Shown: positions 23,977 to 34,347, numbered from the stretch's first letter. The stretch is 64,000 bases of DNA from Chryseobacterium aurantiacum (GCF_003020585.1 NZ_PXUE01000001.1:868001-932000), one strand, 5' to 3'. The notes: generated from the letters alone by a model not told the origin. Translations and numbers: made by a program.

Positions 23977-25905
23977 TTAGTCTTTTACTCCTTTTATCCA
24001 TTCCTGAAATCTGGTCAGGAAAGATTCATGTTCTTCTTTTTCCTCAGGACGATTAACCAGTACATGCTCAAAATAGGTTCCTTTCAGTACTTTTCTTAAA
24101 ATCCCCTCTCCAAGGAATGGTTTATAATCATTCAATGCCTGAGTTGCTTTCAATAAATGTCGGATGTCATACTGTAAAGGATTAATATCCGGAACTTGTT
24201 TATTAAGGTTAAGGAGATTGTATACCGCTATTCTTGCTGTTCTTACAGAACTTTCCATAGTAAAAACAACATCATTATTGGTTTCTACAAACTGTCCTAC
24301 CAGTCCTAAATTGGTACAGCCTTCAGGAACCACTCTTGGACGGTCTCCCTTAGCTCTTGGCATAAACATAGACGTGATATAAGGCATAAATGCAGTACGA
24401 ACAATGGTGTTTTCTACCACATTATCAAGCTTATCGATAAGTCCCAAATGATGACATAATTCTGCAAGAATTTCATTTCCGGTACATTCCGGCATTGTTT
24501 TTTTGATGTAATTCCCTTCTTTATCCATTAAGAGAGCGTATACCCATACTACAAGGATATCATCAGGCTGAGTAGGGTAGTGTGGTTGTCTATTGCAGGT
24601 GAAACTCATTACCCAGTTAGAGTCTGTAATGGTAATAATACCTCCTGTGGCTGTTTTTCCGGAATAAGGATCATTCACACAAAGCTCTTTCAATTTCTCT
24701 GTGAATGCAGATGGTCGGCAAGTTAATGTTGCAGATTCCCAAGAAGATTTTTCTATATGGCTACAGAATTTTTCTGGTTTTCCAAATACTTGAGATTTTG
24801 CAGCAAGGTTTTTCCACAACATCCATCCGGCACTTTGTCCAGCACTGCTGTTATCTATTGTAACTTCAGGAACAGTAGTATTGTTTCCATAGAATGTACT
24901 TTCAGTCATGGATCCTGTGGTTACAATTACATAATCCTCTTTACCGATCGGTATTCTTACTTCTTCTCCGTTTTGCTCTGTAATAATTCCCTCAACAGTT
25001 TTTCCTTCGGTGTTGATATGGATATCAAGATCTTTTACCAAGGTATCAAACTGTATCTGTACCCCTTTTTCAACCAAAAAGTTTTTCAATGGAGTTACAA
25101 ATGTATCATACTGGTTATATTTAGGGAATACAAGGCATGAGAAGTCTTTCATTCCATCAATTGCATGCAGGAATCTGTGCATATACAGCTTCAGTTCCAA
25201 TAAGCTGTGCCAGTTTTCAAACGCAAACATTGAACGCCAGAAAAACCAGAAATTACTGTTGAGGAATGATTCTGCGAAGTAGTCCTCAATGCTCAGATCA
25301 TCAAGCTCTTCTTTTTTCTTTAATAAAAGTTTGACAATGGCAAGTTGGTCTTTTTTCTCAAGTCCGAATTTACTGAAATCCTGAATCTGTCCCTGATTGT
25401 GAATTAATCTTGCTTTTGAATAGTTGGGGTCATTGTCATTAACAAGGCGGTACTCATCCAGTACGCTATACGGTGCAGGCAGTTCCAATGCAGGAATGTC
25501 CTGAAATAGATCCCAAAGGTTTTCATAGGTCATATCCATTTCTCGTCCACCACGGATGATGTAGCCATCCTTTGCATTTCCGGCACCATCCAGAGAACCT
25601 CCCTCTACATTAAGCTGATCAAGGAAAATAATATTTTTACCCGGAACATGGCCATCACGAATGAAGTAGTAAGCAGCAGACATCCCTGCAATTCCGCTTC
25701 CTACAATATAGATTTTGCTGTTTTCGTAAGATTGTAAAGGAATTCCTTTGTTTCGTTGATAATTCCCGATTTGGTCTGAAAAAGGCATTGTTTTTTCAGG
25801 AGTGTTAATCTGGACTTCTTTACTTGAATCCGGTTCGTGGTTTACTTTTCCAAACTGTTCAGAAGTATTTAAAACGTTGTCGAATTTTGAATTGATCGTA
25901 CTCAT
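23977..25905 (-). CDS. ohyA: Oleate hydratase
   Basis: 642-aa FAD-dependent fatty-acid double-bond hydratase (myosin-cross-reactive-antigen family), which adds water to oleate to give 10-hydroxystearate. The FAD-binding motif [21 protein letters not shown] begins near residue 65 (given here as seen in two adjoining blocks: GSGIAG and AAYYFIRDG). [23 protein letters not shown] and the [10 protein letters not shown] region are characteristic, as is [15 protein letters not shown] near the C-terminus. Length is within the usual 560-650. An AraC regulator is encoded 89 nt upstream on the same strand. Confidence 0.93.
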   Translation of the reverse strand: MSTINSKFDNVLNTSEQFGKVNHEPDSSKEVQINTPEKTMPFSDQIGNYQRNKGIPLQSYENSKIYIVGSGIAGMSAAYYFIRDGHVPGKNIIFLDQLNVEGGSLDGAGNAKDGYIIRGGREMDMTYENLWDLFQDIPALELPAPYSVLDEYRLVNDNDPNYSKARLIHNQGQIQDFSKFGLEKKDQLAIVKLLLKKKEELDDLSIEDYFAESFLNSNFWFFWRSMFAFENWHSLLELKLYMHRFLHAIDGMKDFSCLVFPKYNQYDTFVTPLKNFLVEKGVQIQFDTLVKDLDIHINTEGKTVEGIITEQNGEEVRIPIGKEDYVIVTTGSMTESTFYGNNTTVPEVTIDNSSAGQSAGWMLWKNLAAKSQVFGKPEKFCSHIEKSSWESATLTCRPSAFTEKLKELCVNDPYSGKTATGGIITITDSNWVMSFTCNRQPHYPTQPDDILVVWVYALLMDKEGNYIKKTMPECTGNEILAELCHHLGLIDKLDNVVENTIVRTAFMPYITSMFMPRAKGDRPRVVPEGCTNLGLVGQFVETNNDVVFTMESSVRTARIAVYNLLNLNKQVPDINPLQYDIRHLLKATQALNDYKPFLGEGILRKVLKGTYFEHVLVNRPEEKEEHESFLTRFQEWIKGVKD

Positions 25906-25994
25906 TTTGTATTGTTTTTAATTAACATTATAAAGGTACCTCTATTCAGAAAGCGACATATATCCCTAATGTCAGAATTAGTATCCCCAAATTC

Positions 25995-26873
25995 CTAAGA
26001 CTGAATATTTTCCTTAATCCTGTATTCAGAGGGGGAAAGAGAAGTGTGCTTTTTGAAAAAACGCCCGAAAGCAGATGCAGAATTAAACTGAAGTTCAAAG
26101 GCTATTTCGGATATCGTTACCTCAGGATTTCCAAGCATGACATAGGCTTCCTTAAGTAACGTTTCATCAATCACCTCATGAGGGGTTTTTCCACTTGCCT
26201 TTTTTATAATTTCAATAAGGTATTTATTGGAAACACAAAGTGCATTGGCATAGAACTGAACAGTTCTGTGTTGCCGGATATTTTCTCGTATTAATTTACT
26301 GAACCTGAGATAAAGGTCCTTTTTTCCTTCCTCTTTCTCAGAACCTGTAAGATTTTTTCTCTCAATCATCTCAGCGGCTTCCAGTAGAAGGTTGAAAATA
26401 ATGGTACGAACAATTTCCTCAGTGAATTTTCCCTGTTTTCTGGATTTCTTTTTAAGGTAGTCCAGAAGATTTTGAAGCAAAGCAGAATTCTTTTCAGTAG
26501 TTTTTACAATGCTGTAGGATCCCTTTGCAAAAAGATCCATTTTCTCAATGATGAAAGGATTGGAAATATTTTTGATCAGAAAATTTTTATCAAAAAACAA
26601 CAGCTTCATCATAAAGTTATTACTGGTTTTCAGAAATTTTATGATAGTAGACGGTGCTGATATAAGGAAGCTATTGGCTTCTACCTTATATTGATGGCGG
26701 TCTATTTCAATGCTGATCTCTCCAGCTGTACAGATGCACAAAGCATAATAATCCATTCGGAAAGGAGCTTCTGGAAATTCAAAAATGGGGTTTCCCGAAG
26801 AAATATAGTAGGATTGATGGCAATCAATACTGTAAAAAGATAAGGTGTCGTGTAAATTTTCGTAGGTTACCAT
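25995..26873 (-). CDS. AraC-family transcriptional regulator
   Basis: 292-aa regulator. The N-terminal part (about 1-170) is a cupin-like sensing domain (FPEAPFRMDYYALCICTAGE, IDRHQYKVEANSFLI). The C-terminal AraC HTH (about 190-287) has VQFYANALCVSNKYLIEIIKK and EIAFELQFNSASAFGRFFKKH, followed by SLSPSEYR. It lies immediately upstream of the oleate hydratase gene in the same direction and is a likely regulator of it, by position. It is divergent from the MFS gene at 27122. Confidence 0.88.
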   Translation of the reverse strand: MVTYENLHDTLSFYSIDCHQSYYISSGNPIFEFPEAPFRMDYYALCICTAGEISIEIDRHQYKVEANSFLISAPSTIIKFLKTSNNFMMKLLFFDKNFLIKNISNPFIIEKMDLFAKGSYSIVKTTEKNSALLQNLLDYLKKKSRKQGKFTEEIVRTIIFNLLLEAAEMIERKNLTGSEKEEGKKDLYLRFSKLIRENIRQHRTVQFYANALCVSNKYLIEIIKKASGKTPHEVIDETLLKEAYVMLGNPEVTISEIAFELQFNSASAFGRFFKKHTSLSPSEYRIKENIQS

Positions 26874-27083
26874 TCTTACGTATTGGTTAATTTTTTTATA
26901 TGTTTTTTCTGATATTTTAGGCTGAAAACCTTGTTGTTACTGCAATTTACGAATTTTATAAAAGTATTTAAGGTTTGTATATCAAAAATATCCTCTTTTT
27001 TTAGGATACAGCTAATAATATATTTTTATGAATGTTATTTATAAAAATAGGCATAAATAAGGGGTTTTGGGGGCTATTTTGCC

Positions 27084-27091
27084 TAACTTTG
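27084..27091 (+). promoter_or_regulatory. Promoter -7 element of the MFS transporter gene
   Basis: TAACTTTG matches TAnnTTTG, 30 nt before the GTG start. A TTG occurs at 27067-27069, but the 14-nt spacing is too short to be convincing. Confidence 0.5.
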
Positions 27092-27121
27092 CATTCTTAA
27101 ATTTCCCCACCAAATATTATT

Positions 27122-28372
27122 GTGAGATTAATTAACTTATATACGAGTTCTTTCAAGGGACTCTCGCAGGAGAGTTGGATGCTGGCGTTGGTAATGCTCA
27201 TCAACAGGGCGGGTTCTATGGTACTTCCTTTTTTGGGAGTTTATATGACAAATCATTTACATTTTAGCATTGAAAATTCTGGAATAGTCTTGAGCTTTTT
27301 CGGGATAGGATCTGTTATTGGTTCATGGTTTGGAGGAATGGTGACTGATAAAATCGGTGAATACAAGGTACAGAGCCTAAGTTTATTGCTTAGTGTACCG
27401 CTATTCTGTTTGATTCCATTTTTTAAAACAGAGGCAGGATTGGCCGCGATCATTTTGATTCAAAGTATCGTGAGTGAAACTTTCCGCCCGGCTAACTCTG
27501 TAGCCATTACGAAATATGCCAAGCCTGAAAATATTACCAGAGCTTTTTCACTCAATAGAATGGCGATAAACCTTGGGTTTTCCATAGGTCCTGCATTGGG
27601 TGGTATTTTGTCTGCCATTTCTTATGAGTTTCTGTTTTATAGTAATGCCCTGGCCGCTTTTTTGGCCGGACTAATGTATATATGGTTCTTCAAGGGGCGT
27701 GCAAAGCTGGCTAAACAACAGGCGAAGAAAGTAAAAGAAACAATTATTGTAAAAAAGGAGGATTCTCCTTATCGCGACAATAAATTTTTAATATTCTGTG
27801 TATTATGCATGTTGTTCTCTATCTGTTTCTTCCAGCTGTTTAGTACCTTGACCATCTTTTATAAGGATACAGCTCACCTTAGCCAGCAGAATATCGGGTA
27901 TATTTTGGGATATAGTGGTTTTCTGATCGTTCTCCTTGAAATGGGATTTGTGCAGATTGCAGAGAAATATTTCACCTTGGCCTTTACCATGTTAATAGGA
28001 ACTCTCCTTTGTGGTCTGTCATATGCATTGCTGGCTTTTGACTACAGCATGGTGATGTTATTGTTCGCTATGACGCTTCTTTGTATCGGAGAGATCTGGA
28101 CACTTCCATTTATGGCAACCATTACAGCACTTCGCTCAGGTGAAAACAATAAAGGAGCCTATATGGGACTGAACGGGATTTCTTTTTCCATTGCGTTTAT
28201 CATTACTCCTTATATAGGAACATTAATTGCCGAAAAACTAGGTTTCAATATACTTTGGATTGGAACAGGAGTATTGGCAATAGCTATTGCAGTTGCTTTT
28301 TACTTTGTGATCCCCTGGATGTTAAAAGAGAAGAATAAAGTAGAGGAGGACCTTGGCTTAAACGAAAAATAA
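27122..28372 (+). CDS. MFS transporter
   Basis: 416-aa major facilitator with about 12 membrane helices. GSVIGSWFGGMVTDKIGEY carries the loop 2-3 signature (GGMVTDKIG), and FSLNRMAINLGFSIGPALGG the motif in helices 4-5. A cytosolic central loop (VKETIIVKKEDSPYRDNK) separates the two halves. Translation appears to start at GTG 27122. Substrate unknown; the family includes drug and small-molecule exporters. It ends at a strong bidirectional terminator shared with the convergent reductase gene. Confidence 0.88.
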   Translation: MRLINLYTSSFKGLSQESWMLALVMLINRAGSMVLPFLGVYMTNHLHFSIENSGIVLSFFGIGSVIGSWFGGMVTDKIGEYKVQSLSLLLSVPLFCLIPFFKTEAGLAAIILIQSIVSETFRPANSVAITKYAKPENITRAFSLNRMAINLGFSIGPALGGILSAISYEFLFYSNALAAFLAGLMYIWFFKGRAKLAKQQAKKVKETIIVKKEDSPYRDNKFLIFCVLCMLFSICFFQLFSTLTIFYKDTAHLSQQNIGYILGYSGFLIVLLEMGFVQIAEKYFTLAFTMLIGTLLCGLSYALLAFDYSMVMLLFAMTLLCIGEIWTLPFMATITALRSGENNKGAYMGLNGISFSIAFIITPYIGTLIAEKLGFNILWIGTGVLAIAIAVAFYFVIPWMLKEKNKVEEDLGLNEK

Positions 28373-28392
28373 GGTCTTCCAGATCAATATAA

Positions 28393-28432
28393 TACCCCCA
28401 GTTGAATATTATTCAGTTGGGGGTATATTTTT
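28393..28432. terminator. Bidirectional terminator between MFS and YpdA genes
   Basis: TACCCCCA (28393-28400) and TGGGGGTA (28418-28425) with partial pairing inside the loop, followed by a T run. It serves convergent genes. Confidence 0.8.
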
Positions 28433-29401
28433 TTATTCTTTTTTTAATAGAATAGAATTGATAATCAAGCTGGCATGAATTCTTGAGTTTTCAATAAACC
28501 AAAGGTGAGTATCCTTTCCACCGCAAACAACACCGGCCAGATAAAGGTTGGAAACATTGGTTTCCATTGTCTCAGGATTGTAGTACGGATTCAGGCAATC
28601 ACCATTCAGCTCGATACCGGAGTTTCTCAGAAAATCAAAATCAGGAAGATAGCCGGTCATAGCCAGAACAAAGTCATTTTCTATTTCATGGATCTTATTA
28701 TTTTCATCTTTGAAAACAACAGAATTTTCTTTTACTTCAACTATCTCAGAATTAAAGTGAGCAGTAATGCTGCCCTCGGAAATTCTGTTTTCAATATCAG
28801 GTTTTACCCAATATTTTACACTCTTTGATATTTCAGAATGACGGATAATCATGGTAACCTCGGCTCCTTTTCTATAGGTTTCAAGGGCAGCGTCCACCGC
28901 CGAATTACTGGAACCCACAACCACAATTTTCTGCCTTGCATAAGGATAAGGTTCGGTATAATAATGCATTACTTTAGGGAGATTTTCACCCGGAATATTC
29001 ATGGGATTTGGAATATCATAAAAACCTGTGGCAATCACTACATTTTTGGCCAGGTAATTTCTCTTTGTCGTTTCAATTTCAAAGACATCATTATTTTTAG
29101 AAACATTCAAAACTTTCTCATACAGATGAATATTCAAGTTCTTTTGTCTGGCAATTCCCTGATAATATTCCAGGGCATCCTGTCTTCCTGGTTTTGGAGC
29201 GGTAGAAATAAAGGGCGTTCCGTCAATTTCCAGTTTCTCAGCGGTTGAAAAGAAACGCATGTATAAAGGATAATGATACAATGAATTGACAATGGTTCCT
29301 TTTTCCAGAATTAAATACGTTAGGTTGTTTTTTTCAGCTTCAATGGCACAGTTCAAACCGATGGGGCCGGCTCCTATAATGAGAATATCCAAAATTTCCA
29401 T
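28433..29401 (-). CDS. ypdA: YpdA-family FAD/NAD(P)-dependent reductase (bacillithiol disulfide reductase type)
   Basis: 322-aa flavoprotein. FAD motif IIGAGPIGLNCAIEA at residues 8-22, NAD(P) motif VVVGSSNSAVDAALE in the middle, and ATGFYDIP and YLAGVVCGGKDTHLWFIEN near the end. There is no thioredoxin-reductase CxxC. This combination is characteristic of YpdA/Bdr, which reduces bacillithiol disulfide; some Bacteroidota use bacillithiol. The gene starts 5 nt after a -7 element, so the mRNA is predicted leaderless. Confidence 0.85.
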   Translation of the reverse strand: MEILDILIIGAGPIGLNCAIEAEKNNLTYLILEKGTIVNSLYHYPLYMRFFSTAEKLEIDGTPFISTAPKPGRQDALEYYQGIARQKNLNIHLYEKVLNVSKNNDVFEIETTKRNYLAKNVVIATGFYDIPNPMNIPGENLPKVMHYYTEPYPYARQKIVVVGSSNSAVDAALETYRKGAEVTMIIRHSEISKSVKYWVKPDIENRISEGSITAHFNSEIVEVKENSVVFKDENNKIHEIENDFVLAMTGYLPDFDFLRNSGIELNGDCLNPYYNPETMETNVSNLYLAGVVCGGKDTHLWFIENSRIHASLIINSILLKKE

Positions 29402-29405
29402 ATAA

Positions 29406-29413
29406 CAAATGTA
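29406..29413 (-). promoter_or_regulatory. Promoter -7 element of ypdA
   Basis: On the minus strand TACATTTG, separated from the ATG by only four bases (TTAT). No good -33 TTG. Confidence 0.45.
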
Positions 29414-29543
29414 CGATGTAATTGGGAAAATATATTAATGAACTGTGAATTGTATCCATTTATATTTTAAATCTTGCCCCTCTTATTCCATCTCTCTTTA
29501 TGGCATCAGTTTTGGTGTTTTTTACTTACTACAAAATAAAAAT

Positions 29544-30185
29544 ATGAAAAAACTACTTATTTCAATGTTGGTATTGGGTCTTGTTGTAGCCTGTAAAAAA
29601 GAAGCTGGAAAACCAGTTCCAAATGAGATTGATACTATAGTTCGGGTAAAAAAAGACAGTGCTGCCATTATTAAAGATAAAGCTAAAAAGGAAGAAGCCC
29701 TGAAGTTGGCTAATGATGAGGTTTTAAAATCGTTAAAAGCTAAAGATTATAAGACCTTTGCTTCATTTATTCATCCTGGAAAAGGAATTAGCTTCTCTAT
29801 GTATGCCTTTGTAGATCAAAAAGAAGATAAACATTTTTCTAAAGCAGATTTTGAGAAATATCAACCTACAAAAACCTTGTTTACCTGGGGAGCAAAGGAT
29901 GGGTCGGGAGATCCTTATAAGGCTACCATTAATGATTATCTTGGTAAATGGGTTTTTTCCAAGGACTTTACAACCTCTCAATATTCACTGAATAAATTTG
30001 TAGGGGGAGGAAATTCACTTAATAATCTTGAGGAAGCTTATCCTAAGCATGACTTTACAGAAAATTATATCAAAGGAACTGAAAAAAGCAGTGAGATGGA
30101 TTGGAAGACACTTCGCTTGGTATTTGAAGAATTTCAGGGGAAATACTATCTGATTGCTGTGGTGAATGACCAATGGACGATTTAA
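29544..30185 (+). CDS. Putative lipoprotein of unknown function
   Basis: 213 aa from ATG 29544: a short lipoprotein signal MKKLLISMLVLGLVVAC with Cys at residue 17, then a Lys-rich linker and a compact domain with YKTFASFIHPGKGISFSMYAF and WKTLRLVFEEFQGKYYLIAVVNDQWTI (in two parts), an NTF2-like impression only. A longer frame from 29445 would hide the signal peptide. Family not recognised. Ends at a hairpin shared with the convergent glycosyltransferase. Confidence 0.72.
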   Translation: MKKLLISMLVLGLVVACKKEAGKPVPNEIDTIVRVKKDSAAIIKDKAKKEEALKLANDEVLKSLKAKDYKTFASFIHPGKGISFSMYAFVDQKEDKHFSKADFEKYQPTKTLFTWGAKDGSGDPYKATINDYLGKWVFSKDFTTSQYSLNKFVGGGNSLNNLEEAYPKHDFTENYIKGTEKSSEMDWKTLRLVFEEFQGKYYLIAVVNDQWTI

Positions 30186-30194
30186 AAAAACAAA

Positions 30195-30221
30195 AAAGCT
30201 GGAGATTCATCTCCAGCTTTT
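30195..30221. terminator. Bidirectional terminator
   Basis: AAAGCTGGAGAT, two bases, ATCTCCAGCTTT, a perfect palindrome with A and T runs on its flanks. It sits between convergent genes. Confidence 0.9.
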
Positions 30222-30222
30222 A

Positions 30223-31518
30223 TTATGATAAAATTTCTGTAAGTCGCTTTGTAAGGCTCTTTCTTGAGAACTGTTCAATATTCTGAGTGTTTTCTGAAAG
30301 GGTTCCGTTTTTCCAAAGATCAAATTTTTCCAGAATAAATGTTTTTACTGTTTCAGAATCTCGATAACTGAAATGCTTTCCGGCGCCGGTTTCGTCTAAT
30401 ATTTTTGAAACATCTGCCTTATCTGGTCCAAATGAGAGAATCTGCTTTCCGGAAGCAAGGTATTCAAATATTTTTCCGGGGATAATCCCTTTTGATGATT
30501 CATTCGGGAAGTTGGTAATCAACAATATTTCTGAATTTTGCATTTCCTCAACAGCTTTTCCATGGGAAAGGTAACCTAAATTCAGAATGTGGTTCTTCAG
30601 ACTTGAATTTTCAATAGAATGAAGAATCTTATCATCAATTCTTCCTACGAATTTTAAACTGAAATGTCTGGCAAATTCTACATTTTCCTTTACGAGTTCA
30701 TCCAATGCTGTCCAAAGATTGTCAGGGTTTCTAAGCTGTTCCAAAACTCCGATATAGCTTAAGGTAAATTTATCTTCAGTATTCTTCAGCGTTTTTAGCT
30801 TTTCACTTCTATCACTTTCGTCAAAACCATTGGTAATACAAAAGGCATGAGCACCTGCTTTACGGAAATTTTCGGCATCTGTATAGCTCGTTGCAAGAGT
30901 AATATCTGCATTTTTAAAAACAGCACTTTCTAACTGGCGATGTTTTTTATCTGAGCTTTTGGTTAATTTTAAATGCTTATAATAAGAAATTTCTGTCCAC
31001 GGATCACGAAAATCTGCAATCCATTTAAGATTGGGAAGTTTTTCTTTAAGGCCTAATCCAATCAAATGAAGAGAGTGGGGCGGACCGGAAGTTACAATGG
31101 TGTCAATCTTGTTTTCCCGGATATATTTTTCAAGGAACTGAATGGATGGCTTTACCCAAAAAACTCGTGCATCAGGAATGAAGAAGTTTCCTCTTACCCA
31201 AATAGAAAGCTTGGATTTCCAGCTTTGGTTTTTTCCTACATCAAATTGCCCGGCCTTAAATTTTTTATTGCTTTTATTAAGCTTTTCTGCCAATTGATAA
31301 GGCTCCCAAATTTTTGTTCTTACGATTTCAATGTTTTCAGGAACATCTTTCATCAGTGTCTCATCCAGTAAAGGATAACTTGGATTTTCAGGAGTATAAA
31401 TAATGGGTTTCCAGCCAAAATCAGGAAGATATTTGGCAAACTTCAACCATCTTTGAACACCAGGACCTCCCGCAGGAGGCCAGTAATAGGTGATAATCAA
31501 TATTTTCTTCTGTTCCAT
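30223..31518 (-). CDS. Glycosyltransferase, GT4-like
   Basis: 431-aa cytosolic glycosyltransferase. The N-terminal YYWPPAGGPGVQRWLKFAKYL is typical of GT4 sugar-nucleotide-dependent enzymes with a GPGVQR donor loop. DFRDPWTEISY and the C-terminal GIIPGKIFEYLASGKQILSFG follow, the latter with the conserved Glu of the E-x7-E region. Acceptor and sugar unknown. The gene lies 32 nt after the YfhO gene, probably in the same operon, which suggests cell-envelope polysaccharide or glycolipid work. Confidence 0.82.
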   Translation of the reverse strand: MEQKKILIITYYWPPAGGPGVQRWLKFAKYLPDFGWKPIIYTPENPSYPLLDETLMKDVPENIEIVRTKIWEPYQLAEKLNKSNKKFKAGQFDVGKNQSWKSKLSIWVRGNFFIPDARVFWVKPSIQFLEKYIRENKIDTIVTSGPPHSLHLIGLGLKEKLPNLKWIADFRDPWTEISYYKHLKLTKSSDKKHRQLESAVFKNADITLATSYTDAENFRKAGAHAFCITNGFDESDRSEKLKTLKNTEDKFTLSYIGVLEQLRNPDNLWTALDELVKENVEFARHFSLKFVGRIDDKILHSIENSSLKNHILNLGYLSHGKAVEEMQNSEILLITNFPNESSKGIIPGKIFEYLASGKQILSFGPDKADVSKILDETGAGKHFSYRDSETVKTFILEKFDLWKNGTLSENTQNIEQFSRKSLTKRLTEILS

Positions 31519-31550
31519 TAATTTGATACAGTCTGCATTAAAACTTGAAC

Positions 31551-34085
31551 TTAAACGGTTTGAGGAAGTTCTTTTTTCTTGTTTTTATTCATCCAGAAAA
31601 TTCCAAAGGCAGCCAATGCAATGAATAATCCGAAGCATAGAAGCGAGATCCATTTTCCTTTTTCAATCACTTCTGGTTCAAAAACCATTCTGATATGATG
31701 ATTTCCTGCAGGAACATGTACTGCACGGAGTAAATAATCTGCCTTAATGTAAGGTACTTCTTGTTCATCAACCAGAACTTTCCACCCGTGAGGATAATAA
31801 ACCTCAGAAAATACCGCCAGTTGAGGGGTTTTCGACTGTGATTTAAATTCAAGCTCGTTAGGCTGATACTTCGTTAAATTAATAAATGCTGTAGAATCTG
31901 CCTGAACCGGTTTGTTGCTGAAATATGACTTGTCAGACGATGCAATAACTGCGGTCTTCTTATTGTCGATAACCCCAATAGATTTTATTTCCTCATTAGG
32001 TGTATCTACAAATTTTAAGTCGCTTACAAACCATGCATTTCCATTGGCTTTTGGATTAGGAACAACCTGTGGCTGCTCCGGACCTCCGAAAACCATGTAT
32101 TTGGCATTCAGTAAATTTAATATTTTAGGGGTTTTTACACTGTCAATATTATTGATATACTCATTCAGTACATCGTCATATCTTCTAAGTTTTACAGCGT
32201 GGTAACCACCAATTGAGGCCTTGAAATAAGAGGTGTTTGTTTCACTTGTAACTCCAAGGGTCTGGTTGTAAATTCTGTAGTGTGCTTTATCTTTATCAGC
32301 AATCGTTTCTAATGTCTTGTTGATATTGACATTGGATAAGATAGATTCAAGGTTTGGATTTCCCTGAACTTTTTCAGCAAGCAGATCTGAGCTTTCTGTC
32401 TGGAAAGGGTTTTCAGCAAAGATCTTATCTACATAGTTTTCGTCATTTAAATAACGCTTGTTTACCGTCCACAGATCAAATAAACTTACTGCTCCAATAA
32501 TTACTAAAGCGATATTCTGAGATAATTTTTTCTTTAAGCTTAAGAATAGAGCCACAGCCACAATTGCTACATAGATAAATGCCTTTATAGCATCTATTTT
32601 AAACAGCTTAAATCTTTCATCTACCAGATAATCCAATAGGAAAGGAGGGAAGTAGGTTTTCTCATTTTCTGTAGAGAATCCTAGTAATGATTTTCCGAAG
32701 ATTAAAAGAATTAATAATAATCCTAATGTTCCTCCACTTACATAGGTTAGAATTTTCTGCTTATATTCCTCTGTCAGTTTTTCATCTGTGAAGAATCTGT
32801 ATAATCCTAAGATGGCAATTAATGGAAATAATAATTCCACAACTACCAAGATGGAAGAAGGGGCTCTGAACTTATTATAAAAAGGAACATAATCAATAAA
32901 GAAATCAGATAATGGCATAAAGTTGCTTCCCCAGGCCAATAAAATGGTAAGGACTGAAGCTCCCAAAATCCAGTAACGATACTTTTTCCAGGCAAAGAAG
33001 AATCCTAATAAAGCAAGCAAACATACAATAGTACCCTGATAAGCAGGTCCTGAAGTTCCCGGCTGATCACCCCAATAGGTCATTCCGCTGAACCCTTTAG
33101 AAATTCTGTCCATTTCAGCCTGTGATCCTACATTTTCCTGTATAAGACCCTGTACAGTGTTCATCATTTCCTTTCCTTCCGGCTCCTGGGTTCCGCCTCC
33201 CATTAATCTTGGGATGAAAAGGTTTAATGTTTCAAGCTGTCCATAGCTCCACATCAGCATACTTTCTTTATCCATTCCGGATTTTCCTGAAGTATGACTG
33301 TCATTGGTTAGGATTTGCTTTCCACGAACGGTCTCCTTTACATATTCAGAGTTGGCCATGATCCTTTGTGCATTCATTCCCACACCAATGATACATGCTG
33401 CTGCAATGATTCCTGATGAAATAAGGAAATGTTTCATTGGAGTCTTTTTCTGGATCGCTCTGATTAATTCGGACAGGAATAAAAATCCTAGAGCCAGAAA
33501 TAGATAATAGGTCATCTGTGGGTGGTTCGCCGCAATCTGAAGCCCCATAAATAAGGTCGTGACAATGAATCCCCAGATGTATTGTTTTCTGATATAAACC
33601 AGTAAAATTCCGGCTAAGAGTGGTGCAAAATACTCAATGGTATTTACTTTTCCATTGTGTCCTGCAGCAATAATGATGTAGAAATAGGTGGAAAGCCCAA
33701 AGAAAGTAGCTCCTAGTAGAGCATATTTCCAGTTTCTGACCACTACCATTCCCAAAAGGAAAAAACCTGCAAAAAGCAGGAAGAGATAATTAACCGGCCT
33801 TGGCAGGAAATTTAGATTGCTATCGATTTTCTTGATGATGTCGCCCTTAAACTGGCTACCCATCTGATAAGTAGGCATTCCTCCGAACATGGAGTCGCTC
33901 CAATAGGTTTCATTTCCGGTATTGGCTCTATAGTCAAGCAGTTCTTTTGCTCCTCCTCTGTATTGTACAATATCATGCTGAAAAAGCTGTTTTCCTGAAA
34001 ATACAGGAGTGGAATATAAAAATGCTAAAACTATAAATACTACTAACGAAATTGCAATATAAATTAAGTTTTTATTTTTTGCCAT
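31551..34085 (-). CDS. YfhO-family membrane protein
   Basis: 844-aa integral membrane protein with about 12-14 helices. The first loop contains HDIVQYRGGAKELLDYRANTG with an Asp at the position expected of GT-C-fold enzymes, and the C-terminal periplasmic domain has YYPHGWKVLVDEQEVPYIKADYLLRAVHVPAGNH (seen in parts), as in YfhO proteins. In Firmicutes YfhO adds sugars to lipoteichoic acid; the acceptor in Bacteroidota is not known. Followed by a glycosyltransferase gene. Confidence 0.85.
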   Translation of the reverse strand: MAKNKNLIYIAISLVVFIVLAFLYSTPVFSGKQLFQHDIVQYRGGAKELLDYRANTGNETYWSDSMFGGMPTYQMGSQFKGDIIKKIDSNLNFLPRPVNYLFLLFAGFFLLGMVVVRNWKYALLGATFFGLSTYFYIIIAAGHNGKVNTIEYFAPLLAGILLVYIRKQYIWGFIVTTLFMGLQIAANHPQMTYYLFLALGFLFLSELIRAIQKKTPMKHFLISSGIIAAACIIGVGMNAQRIMANSEYVKETVRGKQILTNDSHTSGKSGMDKESMLMWSYGQLETLNLFIPRLMGGGTQEPEGKEMMNTVQGLIQENVGSQAEMDRISKGFSGMTYWGDQPGTSGPAYQGTIVCLLALLGFFFAWKKYRYWILGASVLTILLAWGSNFMPLSDFFIDYVPFYNKFRAPSSILVVVELLFPLIAILGLYRFFTDEKLTEEYKQKILTYVSGGTLGLLLILLIFGKSLLGFSTENEKTYFPPFLLDYLVDERFKLFKIDAIKAFIYVAIVAVALFLSLKKKLSQNIALVIIGAVSLFDLWTVNKRYLNDENYVDKIFAENPFQTESSDLLAEKVQGNPNLESILSNVNINKTLETIADKDKAHYRIYNQTLGVTSETNTSYFKASIGGYHAVKLRRYDDVLNEYINNIDSVKTPKILNLLNAKYMVFGGPEQPQVVPNPKANGNAWFVSDLKFVDTPNEEIKSIGVIDNKKTAVIASSDKSYFSNKPVQADSTAFINLTKYQPNELEFKSQSKTPQLAVFSEVYYPHGWKVLVDEQEVPYIKADYLLRAVHVPAGNHHIRMVFEPEVIEKGKWISLLCFGLFIALAAFGIFWMNKNKKKELPQTV

Positions 34086-34116
34086 GCTGGTTATTATCTT
34101 TTATTTCTTGGATTTT

Positions 34117-34347
34117 TTACCTTTTGTCATTACTCTCTTTCACCTCTTCATAGTCTACTGTTTCTGCATCCCATTTGAGGTTGTTATCCTTATTTGAGTT
34201 GTGTATATCTTGTTGCCTGTTATCCTGGTTACCGTTATTGTTGTTGAAACGATAGCTATAAAATGTCTTGAAGAAAATCCTTTTCAGAATGTTCCAGACA
34301 AAGAAAATAACGATGGCAGACAGTACTAACTCAAGAATGTACTTCAT
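34117..34347 (-). CDS. Small membrane protein, DUF4834-like
   Basis: 76 aa: one N-terminal membrane helix (YILELVLSAIVIFFVWNIL), a short basic-aromatic stretch, then an Asn/Gln/Asp-rich linker and an acidic end (DAETVDYEEVKE) typical of DUF4834. It is conserved next to YfhO in flavobacteria as far as I recall. Function unknown. Confidence 0.72.
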   Translation of the reverse strand: MKYILELVLSAIVIFFVWNILKRIFFKTFYSYRFNNNNGNQDNRQQDIHNSNKDNNLKWDAETVDYEEVKESNDKR

